DNA of 64,000 bases from Acestrorhynchus altus. Its lineage: Eukaryota > Chordata > Actinopteri > Characiformes > Acestrorhynchidae. This document shows positions 1 to 12,495 of this stretch, piece by piece. Both the position numbers and the translations under genes were made by a program. Where the stretch lies: positions 5,885,148 through 5,949,147 of the forward strand of contig CM067522.1 of the NCBI GenBank assembly GCA_034509495.1, written 5' to 3'. Under the pieces are notes generated by a model. It had not been told where the DNA came from and ran no database searches. It saw only the letters and a program-made list of their open reading frames with translations. Position 1 is the first letter of the stretch. Every line of letters begins with the position of its first letter.

Positions 1-3000
1 CATGCTGGGATTGTGATTTCTGCCAACTGCTAGTGTTCTCTTCCGAAGAAACAGACATCTGCCACATCCCAGATACAATTGTAAACGCTCTCAGGTGTGA
101 AATTTGCATTCATTTTCAATTTGCTCTTTTATTGACTTCAGAAAAAGGGTCTTGGCTGTCAGCTAACATAGAGCACGTGAAGACAGGTTGACTTAACCTC
201 GATTTCTGTGCTCGGGAAAAGGGGAGAACATGTTACAGCTGTTATTTTTCAAGGGGATAGAAGTTTTTTTATCTGCTGCCCTGGAAAAATGCACTAGTAT
301 TTTAACACATAGTATTTTGGTGGATAATGAGTCGATCTATTGACCCACAAATGTGTACTTCTTGGATATTTGGACAAACTTTACAGGCAATCTTGGAAAA
401 AATCAATTCAACAATATAAGCAGGATCAAATATGAGAATTGTCAAAGCATGGAAACTAAAAAGTGTTATAAATTATGAATATTTATTTATTATTATTAAT
501 AATTATTTATATTTATTTTTGTTGTATTCAAACAAAACAAAACAATGATTGTTAGTGTGATTCTAAAGGTGTTGTATTCCTTGCTTTGTTTTAGTGAACT
601 ACAACATTTTCAGATCTGTAGCAAATAGCATTTTATATTAGAAATTGAGCATTTAATAATGAATCTAAATTCCAAATTTAACTGGGTTTGTTGGATCATT
701 TTTTTTATTTTTTAAATTTCAATAAAGCGTGTCTAAATTAAAAACAGATGCTACCAAGGAACACATCTATGGGATGGGTCTCTTAGCAGGCACTCTTTAC
801 CAATCTGACCTAATCAACAATGGAGGCAACACATGTAACCGTAGATTATTATATACTGTAAGTTTGGATAAATATACATTATGATACTACACAGAAAACC
901 ATCTTACCTATGAATATATTAACCATTTGCTAAAACACAAGTAAATAAAAACTATGCAGTTGATTTTTCTCAATGTGACTGAAATTTGCCCATCACTTTT
1001 AAAATACACGTCTAAAAACATTTTTCTCTAAGTTAATCAGCCGCTTTTTGGCTGGCATCACACTGTTCACATTGAGAACAAAACATTTATTAAAAGTATG
1101 CTATGAATTACTGTCTTATAGAAATAACCAGGCAGACAGTCAGACTCACCAAAATGGTTCAGTGGTTCATTTCCCAAACAATGAGAAGCTTGCCAGTGAG
1201 AAGAACTGCAGCAGGAATCAATAATCTGGTGTTTTTATTATGATGCACTCAGTAATGCACTCAGTCACAGTTTATGTTCTCACATTGTATCAAAATCTAC
1301 TATTAGATTAAACTATTTTCAAAGATGTGGAGATTTCTGCTATTAAAACTAGTTATCTGAGCAGAACCTGGTGAACAGGGTAAAAGACATAAGACTGTCA
1401 GGGTTCTTATTGTCTTATTTTATTATGGTTATTTGTCTTTTGTCTGCCAGAGAAATCTGCTCATGGTCTTTCAGTCAACTCCAATAAACCTCTTCTGCTG
1501 TGAAACCGGTGGGCTGGAATTAGATCTGTATATGTAGTCCTGCAGTACACATCTGGGTTGGGAAAAAAAATGGACATATGCAAATGTGGCATATCTCAGT
1601 TGGCATAAAACCAGTCCCGCTGAGCTTCATGTCCAGAAGCCCAAGATTTGTTTATCCGTATCTGTCTGTTACACAGAACAAAATGGAACAAGGCAGGATT
1701 TAATTTGAAGTGTTTCTGACACCTGAACTGATTCAAAATATTGCCCTGTACATCTTGTACCGTGCATTGTTTATGTGTAGAATAAAACCAGCAACATTAT
1801 GTAGCATTGATAGTTTAAGGTAGCATTGTTAACTTCAAAATGATTGTGAAGCTCCACTGACCTGTATTAAGGAAATGGGATTTTTATTTTTGTTTTCTGG
1901 ACTCCACATGCTGCTAACAGCATTATATATGTGTAATATCTCAGCTTCTTAAGATACTGGATCTCTCAGCTCATCCAGAAAAGCATGTGTGAAACATATC
2001 CTTCAGTGGTCATTAAGAAATACTCTTATTCTTCTGATTTAAGGTTAAATAGGTTTATTAGGGTGTAACATCACATGATAATCACGTCACCATGTGCTGA
2101 GCTTGCATTTGCATGTGCAGTGCAAATCATATTTTTAACAATGCAGAGAAGTTAAACAAACATTCAAGATTCAGTGAGTTCTCTGCCTGCAAGTTTCTAA
2201 TCTTGCATTTTCAGAACCTGAATGAACAGAGGTTGTTGCGTGATGCGTTTGGCCTGGTTTAACAAACAGTCTACCAGCATTTTAAAGCATTCTTCTTAGA
2301 AACTCAAGCTGCTTTTCCATAGATACTTGACACTTGATGTAATATATGTAATGCACACCTGTAAAATATGTACAGTTTTGCTTTTAGGGTTGTTTTTTTA
2401 AGATGATGAAGGTATTAGCTGGAAAACAGCTTACAGTATAAATTCTAAAGGTGGTAGTGGATAGACTAGCTGTTTGTTTTAAGCAATAGAAGAGCCACAG
2501 CATTTTTTCCTAATCGAGTTACCCAGGCCAGACGCATCTTGCATCGCCTGCGGTGCTGCTCATCCACTGGCTCACAGTAGCTACCCACTCCATTTCCTTT
2601 TGCCAATTTTTACGGCACATTCACCTGCATGCTTTGGACAAACTGGCCAGAGGATGCAAATTGGGTTGTGGCTGGATCGAATGTTAACACATTTTGTACA
2701 GTATAGTCAGCTGTCAGGCCAGAATGGCTAGAAGGTTTTAGCTCAGTGAAGATAGCTAGAAATGATTTCTCCTCACTTCACCCTTAATTTCCTGTCTGAA
2801 AATGGCTTTTTACACTCTGAAATGAACACACTTTCATTACCCTTGACCTAACGCAATGTGTCAAGTGACTAATAGTAACAGTATCATTTAGAAATGTAGT
2901 CTTTTCTCACATTTACTTTATTTTCTTATAAAAAAACACATAGTTTCTTGTTTCCCAATGCTTCCTTTCTCAGCTCTTTTTACATTGCAAGGTTGATGTC

Positions 3001-4243
3001 ACCATTATGCATCACTTTGAGATGGTCCTGATTGTCTAGGCAGATAATGATGTATTATAACATGACACTGGATTTCTGAGCGATAACAGAATGCTCTCTC
3101 TTCACTTTTAGCCTGGAGATTTGCTGAGGATTCTCATTGATACTCTTCACTGAGCTTTCTCTTGTAATCTAATTATAAAAGAACACAGAGATGCCTCTGA
3201 ATAAAAGAATAAAAGAGAATTCTAAGGCATCTAATACATTTTGTTCCAGCACCAAAGACACAAGGGATTAGGAGCTGAACAATCTCAGAGAATTATGAAT
3301 TTATGGAATAAGATGATATTGTAATAATAATACATATTATTATTAACACTGCGAGGGTTAATTCAAGTGTTAGATTTAGCATAAACCCTAGTGTTAGCTT
3401 TAGGACTAGCTCAGGTTTAGGTATGTTCTCTGTCATGGTATTCAAACTTCTTTTTCACAGTCAGACAATGACATTTATTATACTGAACAACAAACTCTTA
3501 CATTACACTGAATAAATATCATGTCTTCAGAACTGGAATGATGGGAAGGACTATAATTAGACACATGATAAAAGTTTTTATACTTTGGAAGATTTCATAC
3601 ATAAATCATGAACATGATCAAAACTGGGTTAATAGGCAACAATCTTGGTTAGTCAATATCACAGAATCAGGTGTGGACTTCTTCAATAACTAATTGGGAA
3701 CTGGAGTTCATATTAATATTCTGTTCAATAGAAGAACCAGCATGAAAAAACACTCTAAAATGGGAGACAAGAACTAACTCAGAATTCCACGGAAACCATT
3801 GCCTGCAACATTACTTCTTTATAAAACACGACATTTAAACCAACAGAATAATTTCAATGCACTTATTCATACATTTATCATAACTTTAGTGCAGCTACCC
3901 ATAACATTTTGAAGAACTGATATCATCATCTGATGTAGTTATTGACTTGTAATTGCTGCAAAATACTGTATAACATATTTATTCAATTAGAACATGCAAA
4001 GTGCAAAGTGATATTAATACTTTGAAATTTTATTATCTGTATGTTTCTACAACACTTAATCATGGTTTAGTAACAGTAAGAGTCAGCTTTTTTTTATAGA
4101 TAAAAAAATTGTTAATTCATCCTGACACGCATATCTGATTTTATACTTTGTGAAGTTAATTCTACACCTGTTGGTGAAGTATTCCCTAGAAGTTATTAAA
4201 TTCCCTTTAAGTCTGTGTCTATATCCACGTTCACAGTAAGACA
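1..4243. other. unique AT-rich non-coding DNA
   Basis: I recognise no gene, RNA or transposon here. The sequence is AT-rich with short poly-A and poly-T runs and stop codons in all frames at short intervals. A 10-12 bp motif (ATGCACTCAGT) is directly repeated near 1242-1265. The stretch near 2510-2720 is less AT-rich and of higher complexity than its surroundings and could be conserved regulatory DNA, but nothing in one sequence alone can show that. Confidence 0.6.
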
Positions 4244-5265
4244 TACTGTGCATATTCACAGCGCTTTACTTTTTGCACATTTTGTTATGCTACAGTCTTA
4301 TTCCAAAATGGATTAAATGATTTTTTTCCCTTCAAAACTCTACACACAACACCCCACAATAACAAAGTGAGAAAGGTTTATTTGAAATATTTGCACACAT
4401 TATAAATAAAGTACAAAAATATAACTATATAATATATGTGTTTGCAACCTTTTCTCAGTAGTTTGTTCAAACACTTTTGGAAGCAGCTTCAAGTCTTTGT
4501 AGGTATGATGTTACAAACTTGGCGCACCTGTTTTTGGGATGTTTCTCCCATTCTTCTTTGCAGAACCCTTCAAGCTCCATCAATTCATTGGGGAGTGTCA
4601 GTGCACAGCCATTTTTAGAGATGTTCCATTGGGTTCAAGTCTAGGCTCTGGCTGGGTCACTCAAGGGTATTCACAGAGATGTCCTGAGGCATTCCTTTAT
4701 CTTGGCTGTGTGTTTAGGTTTGTTGTCCTGTTGAAAGATAAACCTTCATCCACTCTGATGCTTCCACCAACATATTTCACTGTTTTAATGGTATTGGCTG
4801 GGTGATGAGCAGTGCCTGGTTTCCTCCAGACAGGACGCTTGGCATCCTTGATCTTTCTGTGTCTCATGGTCTGAGCGTCCATAAGGTGACTTTGACAAAC
4901 TGCAGACTGGATGTCATATGTCTTTTACTGAGGAGTGTCTTCTGTCAAGGTTCTCTTTTCTCCACAGAGCAATGTTGGAGCTCTGTCGAAGTGAACATTG
5001 GGTTCTTGGTCACCTCCCTGACTAAGGCCCTCCTATCATGGTCACTTTGTTTGGCCAGACAGGGAGCTCTACGAAGAGTACGATGACAAATGTACGTTAT
5101 ATTTTTGTGTTTTTATTTTTAATAAGTTAGCAAAATCTTTTCATTGTGGTGTGAATGTGTATAGAATTCTGAGGGATTTCTTTTAATTCAACTTTGGAAT
5201 AAGGCTGTAACATAACAAAATGTCCAAAAAGTGAAGTGCTGTGAATACTTTCCGAATGCACTGTA
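4244..5265 (-). mobile_element. Tc1-type DNA transposon, internally deleted
   Basis: A decayed Tc1/mariner-superfamily element of about 1 kb. Its ends are inverted copies of each other over roughly 70 bases: the left end near 4244-4312 is the complement of the right end near 5197-5265, sharing a block that reads TGGAATAAG...GTGCTGTGAATA. The left end has lost a few bases just inside its terminus relative to the right (TACTTTCCGAATGCACTGTA). Transposase remnants lie on the minus strand. Intact Tc1 elements of this type are about 1.4-1.6 kb, so roughly a third is missing, mostly from the N-terminal DNA-binding part. Both ends finish in TA, as expected for TA target sites. Confidence 0.85.
4560..5060 (-). 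pseudogene. Tc1 transposase remnant
   Basis: Minus-strand reading between these points gives pieces of a Tc1 transposase in different frames. The clearest, at 4882-4700, contains VWRKPGTAHHPANT followed by VKYVGGSI, matching the corresponding segment VWRKPGTAHHLPNT of the neighbouring element at 5895-7328. This is the central part of the catalytic domain, between the first and second aspartates. Frameshifts and a missing N-terminus rule out function. The two elements are relatives, not copies of one insertion, because their termini differ. Confidence 0.75.
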
Positions 5266-5430
5266 CATTCTGTTGACAAAAGCCTTCACATTTAAGCAGG
5301 GAAAGATGTGTTTACTTGACTCAATTTTGCCTTTCAAAAGACCATAATTCTGCACTGTGCTGCCCAAAGACGTTAATGGATGACATTTCTAAAACTCATT
5401 TTTGCTGGAAGATTGCATTCATCCTGTATG

Positions 5431-5431
5431 T

Positions 5432-5470
<39 letters not shown>

Positions 5471-5474
5471 TTTT
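5431..5474. repeat. (TTTA)n microsatellite
   Basis: About eleven uninterrupted copies of TTTA lie in the gap between the two Tc1 elements. Nothing else in the 5266-5894 gap is recognisable. Confidence 0.95.
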
Positions 5475-5894
5475 GGTGTGACTCATTTCACAGCAATTCT
5501 GCCTTTTACTGTTTTTACTGATGTAAAAAAAAAACATGGAATGTTCACTATGTTGGAGAGATGGAAAAGAGTGTGGCTTAGCCAGGTGAACGGCACCACA
5601 ATCAACAACAAGGGTTTGTAAAGACTAATGCATTAAGTATTTGAGTTTTTGCAGTTTGTGTCATTCCATTGCAGATTTCAATAGGAATACTATCACTTAA
5701 GGCACAAATAATGAAAATACAAAATACTAACAAAAGTGTAACTTAGTTTTTAATATAATTACCAATTATTAATAAACAAATGTACCAACGTTCCTTGATA
5801 TATTTAAGTTAAAAGTTTCAGTCAGAAAATTATAGCAAAAACAATATTGTAATGATAGTAGAAAGATCCTAAAGAGTCTAATGATGGTAGTAAG

Positions 5895-7328
5895 TACAGT
5901 GGGTGCGGAAAGTATTCAGACCCCTTTAAATGTTTTACTCTTTGTTTCATCAAAGTTCAAATATTTTTTTTTTATTTCTCATTTATGTACACTTACCACC
6001 CCATCTTGACAGAAAAAAAAAACAGAAATGTAGAATTTTTGCTCAGTACTGAGTAGAAGCACCATTTTGAGCTAGTACAGCCATGAGTCTTCTTGGGAAT
6101 GTTTTTCACACCTGGATTTGGGATCCACTGCCATTCTTCTTTGCAGATCCTCTCCAGTTTCTTCAGGTTGGATGGTGAATGTTGGTGGACAGCCATTTTC
6201 AGGTCTCTCCAGAGAAGCTGGATTTAGGTCAGGGCTCTGGCGGGGCCAGTCAAGAACGGTCACAGAGTTGTTCTGAAGCCCTCCTTTGTTATTTTAGCTG
6301 TGTGCTTTGGGTCAATGTCTTGTTGGAAGGTGAACCTTCTGCCCAGTCTGAGGTCAAGGGGACTCTGGAAGAGGCTTCCATCCAGGATATCTCTGTAATT
6401 GGCTGCATTCATCGTTGCTTCAATTGCAACCAGTCGTCCTGTCCCTGCAGCTGAAAAACACCCCCATATCATGATGCTGCCACCACCATGCTTCACTGTT
6501 GGGGTGGTATTGGGAAGGTGATGAGCAGTGCCTGGTTTTCTCCACACATACTGCTTAGAATTAACACCAAAAAGTTCAGTCTTCATCTCATCAGACCAGA
6601 GAATCTTATTTCTCATAGTCTGGGAGTCCTTCATGCGGGCTTTCATATGTCTTGCACTGAGGAGAGGCTTTCGTCGGGCCACTCTGCCATAAAGCCCTGA
6701 CTGATGGAGAGCTGTAGTGATAGTTGACTTTGTGGAACTTTCTCCCATCTTCTCACTGCATCTCTGGAGCTCAGCCACAGTGATCTTTGGGTTCTTTTTT
6801 ATGTCTCTCACCAAGGCTCTTCTCCCACGATTGCTCAGTTTGGCTGGATGGCCAGGTCTAGGAAGAGTTCTGGTTGTCCCAAACTTCTTCCATTGAAAGA
6901 TTATGCAGGCCACTGTGCTCTTAAGAACCTTGAGTGCTACAGAAATTCTTTTATAACCTTGGCCAGATCTGTGCCTTGCCACAACTCTGTCTCTGAGCTC
7001 CTTGGACAGTTCCTTTGACCTCATGATTCTCATTTGCTCTGACATGCACTGTGAGCTGTGAGGTCATATATAGACAGGTGTGTGCCTTTCCCAATCAAGA
7101 ACAATCAGTTTAATTAAACACAGCTGGACTCCAATGAAGGAGTAGAACCATCTCAAGGAGGATCAGAAGAAATGGACAGCATGTGGGTTAAATATGAGTG
7201 TCACAGCAAAGGGTCTGAATACTTATGATTGTATTTCATCAAACATTTTTCATTTTAGCAATAATGGCTGCGATGAAACAAAGAGTGAAAAATTTAAAGG
7301 GGTCTGAATACTTTCCGTACCCACTGTA
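5895..7328 (-). mobile_element. Near full-length Tc1 transposon with preserved inverted ends
   Basis: A 1434-bp element, the usual length for a vertebrate Tc1-like transposon. The left end (5895-5950) and the complement of the right end (7273-7328) match at 53 of 56 positions, starting TACAGTGGGT and containing AAGTATTCAGACCCCTTTAA. A further copy of the GGTCTGAATACTTA core lies inside the right end at about 7209-7226, resembling the inner repeat of the IR/DR arrangement known from Sleeping Beauty-like elements. Flanking TA is present at both ends. The single minus-strand transposase gene is broken, so the element could only move if a transposase were supplied in trans. Confidence 0.93.
5993..7045 (-). 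pseudogene. Tc1 transposase (DD34E), frameshifted, catalytic Glu lost
   Basis: Reading starts at 7045 (MSEQMRIMRSKELSKELRDR) and stays open for 261 codons to 6260, then continues in two other frames to about 5993. The N-terminal paired-like helix-turn-helix region occupies about residues 10-60, with an NRGRR basic motif near 72-76. The first catalytic Asp lies in WSDEMK (D152) and the second in QQDIDPKHT (D243). Family members place the third catalytic residue, Glu, about 35 residues later in a DLNPIE(N/H)LW motif. Here DLNP is followed directly by ASLERPENG: a small deletion around 6218-6226 removed the Ile-Glu codons and changed frame. The C-terminus resumes in another frame with HSPSNLKKLERICKEEWQ. 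Family length is about 340 residues. Confidence 0.9.
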
Positions 7329-8239
7329 TCATTATAATGTTAATAAGTTCATCAGGATTCTGGTGAAGATATCAGGCTTTCCTAAGATATTTATGAGAGT
7401 AGCAAATATGTCAAATACGTTCTAATGATAGAAGTAAGTATAGCTAGATTCTAAAATACTAGTAAGAACCTTGAAATTCTAATGATGGTAGGCAGCTTGC
7501 AATGTAATGCAATGGCAAAGTTCTAACAAAGAAAAAGTTCATGAAGATGCTGATGGTATTTTTCTTAAGATCAGGAATCTAATGATATTACTATATAAAC
7601 AGTCAGAAACCAGTGGTTACGTTTTTGTATGTTTTTGAAGTTAAACCTCAAACATTGCAGACAAAAAAAAATGTCACACATAAAATCAAATTAAAACTTT
7701 TTTTCAACCTCTGAAATCCTTTACTTGGTGTTCAATCCTTGCCTGTCTGACTAGCCTTTTAAGCTATCTGTTTGCTGAAGCCTTTCAAAAGACCATAATT
7801 CTACATTTGAGGGCCACTTAAAGTAAAGCTTAGCTGAGAGGAAGGGAAAGTTAATGGATGAAAATTGTGAAGCTCTTTTCTGCAGGCAGATTCTATTCAT
7901 CCTTGCAGCTTTCTGGGGCTGTCTCAGAGGTGGTCCTATTCCAGGGAGCCTATTAGTGGACTCATCTGATTCTGGCAAGCATGTGACATACACTCTTCTT
8001 TCACACAGGTGGTATGCTGTATCTTATGATTAGACTGCTGCTGAGGCAGTATGTTCTGTCGTTAGGTGTGTGAGTATGTGTGTAAATAGACATGTGAAAA
8101 GGATCACAGTACACACACAAATAAATGTGCCCTCGAATACACTGTATGTTGTTAGAACGTGACATCTCCCATGCTTTAAAGGTTGAATGTAATCAAATTC
8201 TCACTGCAATGTTCCATTCTTAAGTTAGGTAAGTAGAGG
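7329..8239. other. non-coding, no clear feature
   Basis: Unique AT-rich DNA. A short match near 8185-8215 (TGTAATCAAATTCTCACTGCAATGTTCC split over two words) resembles the 3' part of the non-autonomous Tc1 family seen at 20.6, 25.7 and 48.1 kb and may be a very small relic. Confidence 0.5.
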
Positions 8240-8241
8240 CT

Positions 8242-8480
8242 GTGACTACAAATGGGGTCAAACTTGAAAGTAAAAAAAGAAGCTTTTACTCTTTAGATTG
8301 TTGGCAAACATTTTGTAGGGTGTCCTGTATAGATTCCATTTACCAAATTATTCAGTATAGCACCAAAAAGGTTCCACTGTCATTGCAAGTCAAAGAACCC
8401 TTTAAAGAACATTTACAAGTGTATGAATTTTTTGTGAATTATATAACCATTCAACATGTCTGCTGTGATTCATGCTGTTA
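8242..8480. repeat. old dispersed repeat (TATAGCACC / GGTTCCA type)
   Basis: Contains TATAGCACCAAAAAGGTTCCA and CAAAGAACCCTTTAAAGAAC around 8355-8415, the kind of GGTTC-AGAACC wording that I know from a common fish interspersed repeat. Similar wording recurs near 47590-47645 and 53230-53740. The class of this repeat is not known to me; a MITE is the likeliest reading. Confidence 0.45.
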
Positions 8481-10055
8481 ATTTACACATTAAAATAAAG
8501 TGTTCAAAAGTAAATATAAAATGTTTGTTTATTACCATGACTTGTGCAGATATGACTATAAATCCTCAGAAGGATTCAGCACCCTTATAGCACCCCGTCA
8601 AAAAATTCTGCCACTGCTGCTGTCACACCCCTAAAATAACACACAACTGTTGCATGGAAAAAGCTGTATGTGAGAAAGAAAAGACACAGAAGGTCTTCTG
8701 ATCTTAGACGGTTAGACTTTAGCTCAAATCTGAAAGTTTTTACTGAAACACAACAATATAAAAAATAAAAAAGTGAAAACTGAAAAAAAAACTGGAACTA
8801 TGAGAAAATTAAGCTTTTCCACACCTGAAAGTCTGGGTCATGATCCAAACCAAGGCTCGCATCTTGGTTACCTCGGTGAGTTGTGTTTTCACACTGCATT
8901 TTTGCAAGCGCACCAAATACCTTCAAATGATATGCCTACATCCTGTCCTCACTTATGTGGGGCGCATCTTCCTAGACTTGACATTGATTGATTTGTAGAA
9001 GGACGTCCATCTGAAGTTGATATATTGCCAATTCAGGGGAAGGTTAATTCAGCATGAAGTCTTTCCAGGATAAAATTAATCAACAAATTCATTTTGTTAC
9101 CACAGTAGTGCTGTTATTATGGGATTTACATAGTAGCAAGTTCAGGTCATCATGCCAATTTTAGTTAAACATTTTGTCTCCTCCTCACTCTATATCTACC
9201 ACGGCTCATTTTTGCTGCTTTTCTGGTTATTTTTCTTCTTTTTGTTGAATGGATAAGGAATGCCTGGCTCAATGTCCTGTAATTAGTCTGAAAGTATGAA
9301 CCTTCTGGAAGATCAGAACATAGTTCAGTAGATCCAGACCGAGATCACCTCTTTAGGTTGGACTCATTTTTGCTCCTTTGCCCCTTTCATTCATGCTATT
9401 TTGGTTCGGACCAAACAGAAAAGTCTGAAAGTCCAGCCCAAACAGTGTAGGAGTGAAAGCATGCTCACAGAGTGCTGAGTGAGTCTATATTCAATGCCAA
9501 AGAGTGATTCAGATGGCAACTGACTACACACTGTATGAAAGGTGATCTTTGAGCTGTGCCAAATCAATGCACCAGCCGATGTGGTGAATGACTCATACCA
9601 CCACATGATTTACCAGACAGATTTACTTTTCTCATTATCCTAATATTACCGTATAGCAGCACTTAGTGTTCATTTCTTATCTTTTCACTGTGGGCTGTGT
9701 GTAGGTAAGATAATCTAGCTATGTATTCCCAAAAGCATTGTGGTGAAAAATATTGCTGAAAAATAACTTTCACTCTTATTCCTGCCCACTCTCTCTCAGA
9801 ATGATTCCACCAGCTTGTCCCTTATGCAGAAACATATCCTTACCATGTACCCTCTATATGTGGTCTTTTTAAGGTGCCAAAAAGGCCTCTTTCAAATAAT
9901 GTCATAGTGCAGAGGTATTTAATTAATTCCTCAAGCCAAGGTCTGTCTAACTTGCATTATGATTTAGTACCATATCCTTTATACTAAGGTAGCCTAATAG
10001 TACAATATTTTATGCTGTCGACAATTGAATTTCTACACACTTCAATAACAAATCT
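8481..10055. other. non-coding; possible DNA-element debris near 8840-9620
   Basis: No gene seen. Phrases such as TGTGTTTTCACACTGCATTT (8882) and TTTTGGTTCGGACCAAACAG (9399) are reminiscent of fish DNA-transposon ends. I could not find paired termini, so no element boundaries are proposed. Confidence 0.4.
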
Positions 10056-10381
10056 ATCCATCCCATCCATCCATCCATCCATCCATCCATCCATCCATCC
10101 ATCCATCCATCCATCCATCCATCCATCCATCCATCCATCCATCCATTTTCTGCCGCTTATCCAGGGTCGGGTCGTGGGGGCAGCAGCCTAAGCACAGAGT
10201 CCCGGACTTCCCTCTCCCCAGCCACTATGTCCAGCTCATCCGGAGGAACCCCAAGGTGTCCCGAGGCCAGCCGAGAAACATAATCTCTCCAGTGTGTCCT
10301 GGGTCTTCCTCTGGGTGGGGCGTGCCCGGTACACCTCACCAGGGAGGCGTCCATGAGGCATCCTCTCCAGATGCCCGAGCC
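10056..10381 (-). mobile_element. RTE/Rex3-like LINE 3' end with (GATG)n tail
   Basis: On the minus strand this is the last 235 bases of a non-LTR retrotransposon followed by about 90 bases of (GATG)n, which appear on the plus strand as (CATC)n at 10056-10146. The unit matches the tandem GATG tail described for Rex3 elements of fish. The body includes the phrase TTTTCTGCCGCTTATCCAGG, common in teleost copies. The insertion is heavily 5'-truncated, the usual outcome of target-primed reverse transcription, and lacks any reverse-transcriptase core. Confidence 0.85.
10157..10354 (-). pseudogene. C-terminal fragment of RTE/Rex3-like ORF
   Basis: The reading frame carries RPRTHWRDYVSRL, then ASGHLGVPPDELDIVAGERE, and ends in LRLLPPRPDPG. 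This is the C-terminal tail that follows the reverse transcriptase in RTE-type fish LINEs. Only about 65 residues remain out of roughly a thousand, and there is no native start. No function is expected. Confidence 0.75.
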
Positions 10382-12495
10382 TAATCTACTGTATATTTAA
10401 TAATTATGTATTGTCAGTTATAACACTGAATTGGACAAAATCAATATGCAAATAATTTAAATTAATTTTAATCAAATTTAAAATCAAATTAGAGTTCTAA
10501 TGCTGCATAATGGAGTGAGCATGCATTTTTTTTGTAGTCATGGTCATGCTCAAATAAGCAAATTCAGGTCTACCCCATATTTCTTTATGGGAAATAAATA
10601 GTGTTTTCACAACTGGTTCTATCTCATCATGTGATAAAAGTTCCAAGACTGATAAGCTTATCTTCTTTACTTTCTTTAAATATTACCGGATTCTCTGAAT
10701 CACAAGGTCATTAAGTAGTGACAAGGACAAGGCTGGTCAAACTCCTGTGTATCTATGTTACGTATGTAAGTTATGCTACTACTATAATAATACAATAGTA
10801 CTATATTAATAATTTAAATCCATCTTTTGTTTCCCTCAGCTAAAGGTTTATTCAACACATTACAACTGATCTTATTTTTATCAGACAAACAAATGAATAT
10901 GTAAATATTTTGTCAATAGGATTTTTTCTTTTTATTTGATTAAATATATCATTACCTACAAGAGGAGTATAGCACAAATGTTGTTTGAACAAAAGATCTT
11001 TTTTTTGCTGCAGTCTGAAATTGTTCATGGCCTAAACATTCTACTAATGTGCCAGTGGTGCCATTTCCTCTACATCAGTAAATAACGGTTAAGCTCCAGA
11101 CTGGTGTTGTGAGTCATGAAAAGCTCTGGAGGTGGAATGTTCATTGTGACGTCTCTCAGATGTCACAGTTTTTCATAATATTAATAAATCTTGGTATAAC
11201 TTTTACAGAAAGTCTCATGATGATATTGTAGGACTATTGGAGACTTCTTTGTGGGTCTTGCAGTTTTGTCTTGGGCTTGTAATTGTAAATGAATGTAGAT
11301 GTTAGTTCTGACCTTGTTTCTTGGTTTGCCTGTGATGATATGGCTGTGCAGATCCATTAAGAATGTGCTGCAGTGCTGTTATTTAGCAGCATTTATATAT
11401 AGTATAGTAGTTATAATATATCGCTGCCTTTCGTGTGTTCTTCCATTACATAAAACAGAAGTACAGAATCCTTTGTGCACATTGCATATTATACTTTGAA
11501 GATTTAATAAAAATGTATATTTTGCCACGTATTCATGTTTTTATCCTTGTTTAGTAAAAGAAATAGAGATGTGCTGTATTTTCACCTTGCCAGAAGTGGA
11601 TGTTTCTTGATCAAGGATGTACAGTAGTCGAGTGGAAACACCCCTTGCAGTGATCGATACTTAATGCTTAGTGTGGAATTTGTTGGCTCCATTGAGGAAT
11701 GGATCACCTTTGCTGTCTAGATACTATAGGTATATAAAAGGTGTCAAAAAAAACATAGAAATCAATAGCACTGACTCCATAATATGAACTGACTTTCACT
11801 AGTCATAGTTAAAAATAGGCGAAGGAAAGTAATGCCTCAGAGGCTGATGCCTTTAGTCCATGTCCATACACCTGTCACCACCAGGGTTGGCCTTAGGCTT
11901 GTTGAGCCCCTAGGCAAGGTCTTCCCTAGCAGTTTCTGAAGGAGATGTACATGCAAAGCTCCAACCTGTGTTAACCTGGAATATAACATTTGCTTCAGTG
12001 TTATATCATCTGCAAAGTGTTGTGGGAAATCAGCAGATAAACAAGACCAGACTTTTTTGTTAATTTTTGAGCATATTTAAATAAAGTGGAGACATTTAAT
12101 AATTTCTAACATAACACATGAAGTTAACCATGTACTATATTAGCCACATTCTGGCACCTGTCACTTCTGCATTAAGCAAGGAATGGAAAATCTCAAAAAG
12201 GTTAGTCCAATTTTGGCATTGTGGGAGCAGCCATGTTTCCATATAACATCTGGATATGGTAGGAATATTATACTGAGATTATGTAAAGAAAGTGAATTCT
12301 TCTGTAAGACACAGCAACTGGCTTGTGAGGCAGACTTACATTGATTAGTACTGGTTGTGAGTTTTCACCATGTTTTGGGTATTTTTGGAGCAGGTTTATT
12401 TGATAGATAATGATAGATGTGGGACTGTACAGAGACCATAAGATCTGAATATGGACTTTGCTGGTGCCCTAAGTAACACTGGACATGAAGATATT
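10382..12495. other. non-coding, no clear feature
   Basis: AT-rich unique DNA with short A/T runs. I see no transposon ends, exon-like open frames or RNA folds. Open frames here are short and of biased composition. Confidence 0.55.

Noticed and set aside
10056..10146. CRISPR-like direct repeats
   Set aside because: A pure tetranucleotide microsatellite without spacers, in eukaryotic DNA; it is a LINE tail.
11880..11950. Possible repeat (GGTTGGCCTTAGGC wording)
   Set aside because: Reminiscent of a fish repeat but too short, with no second copy in the window.
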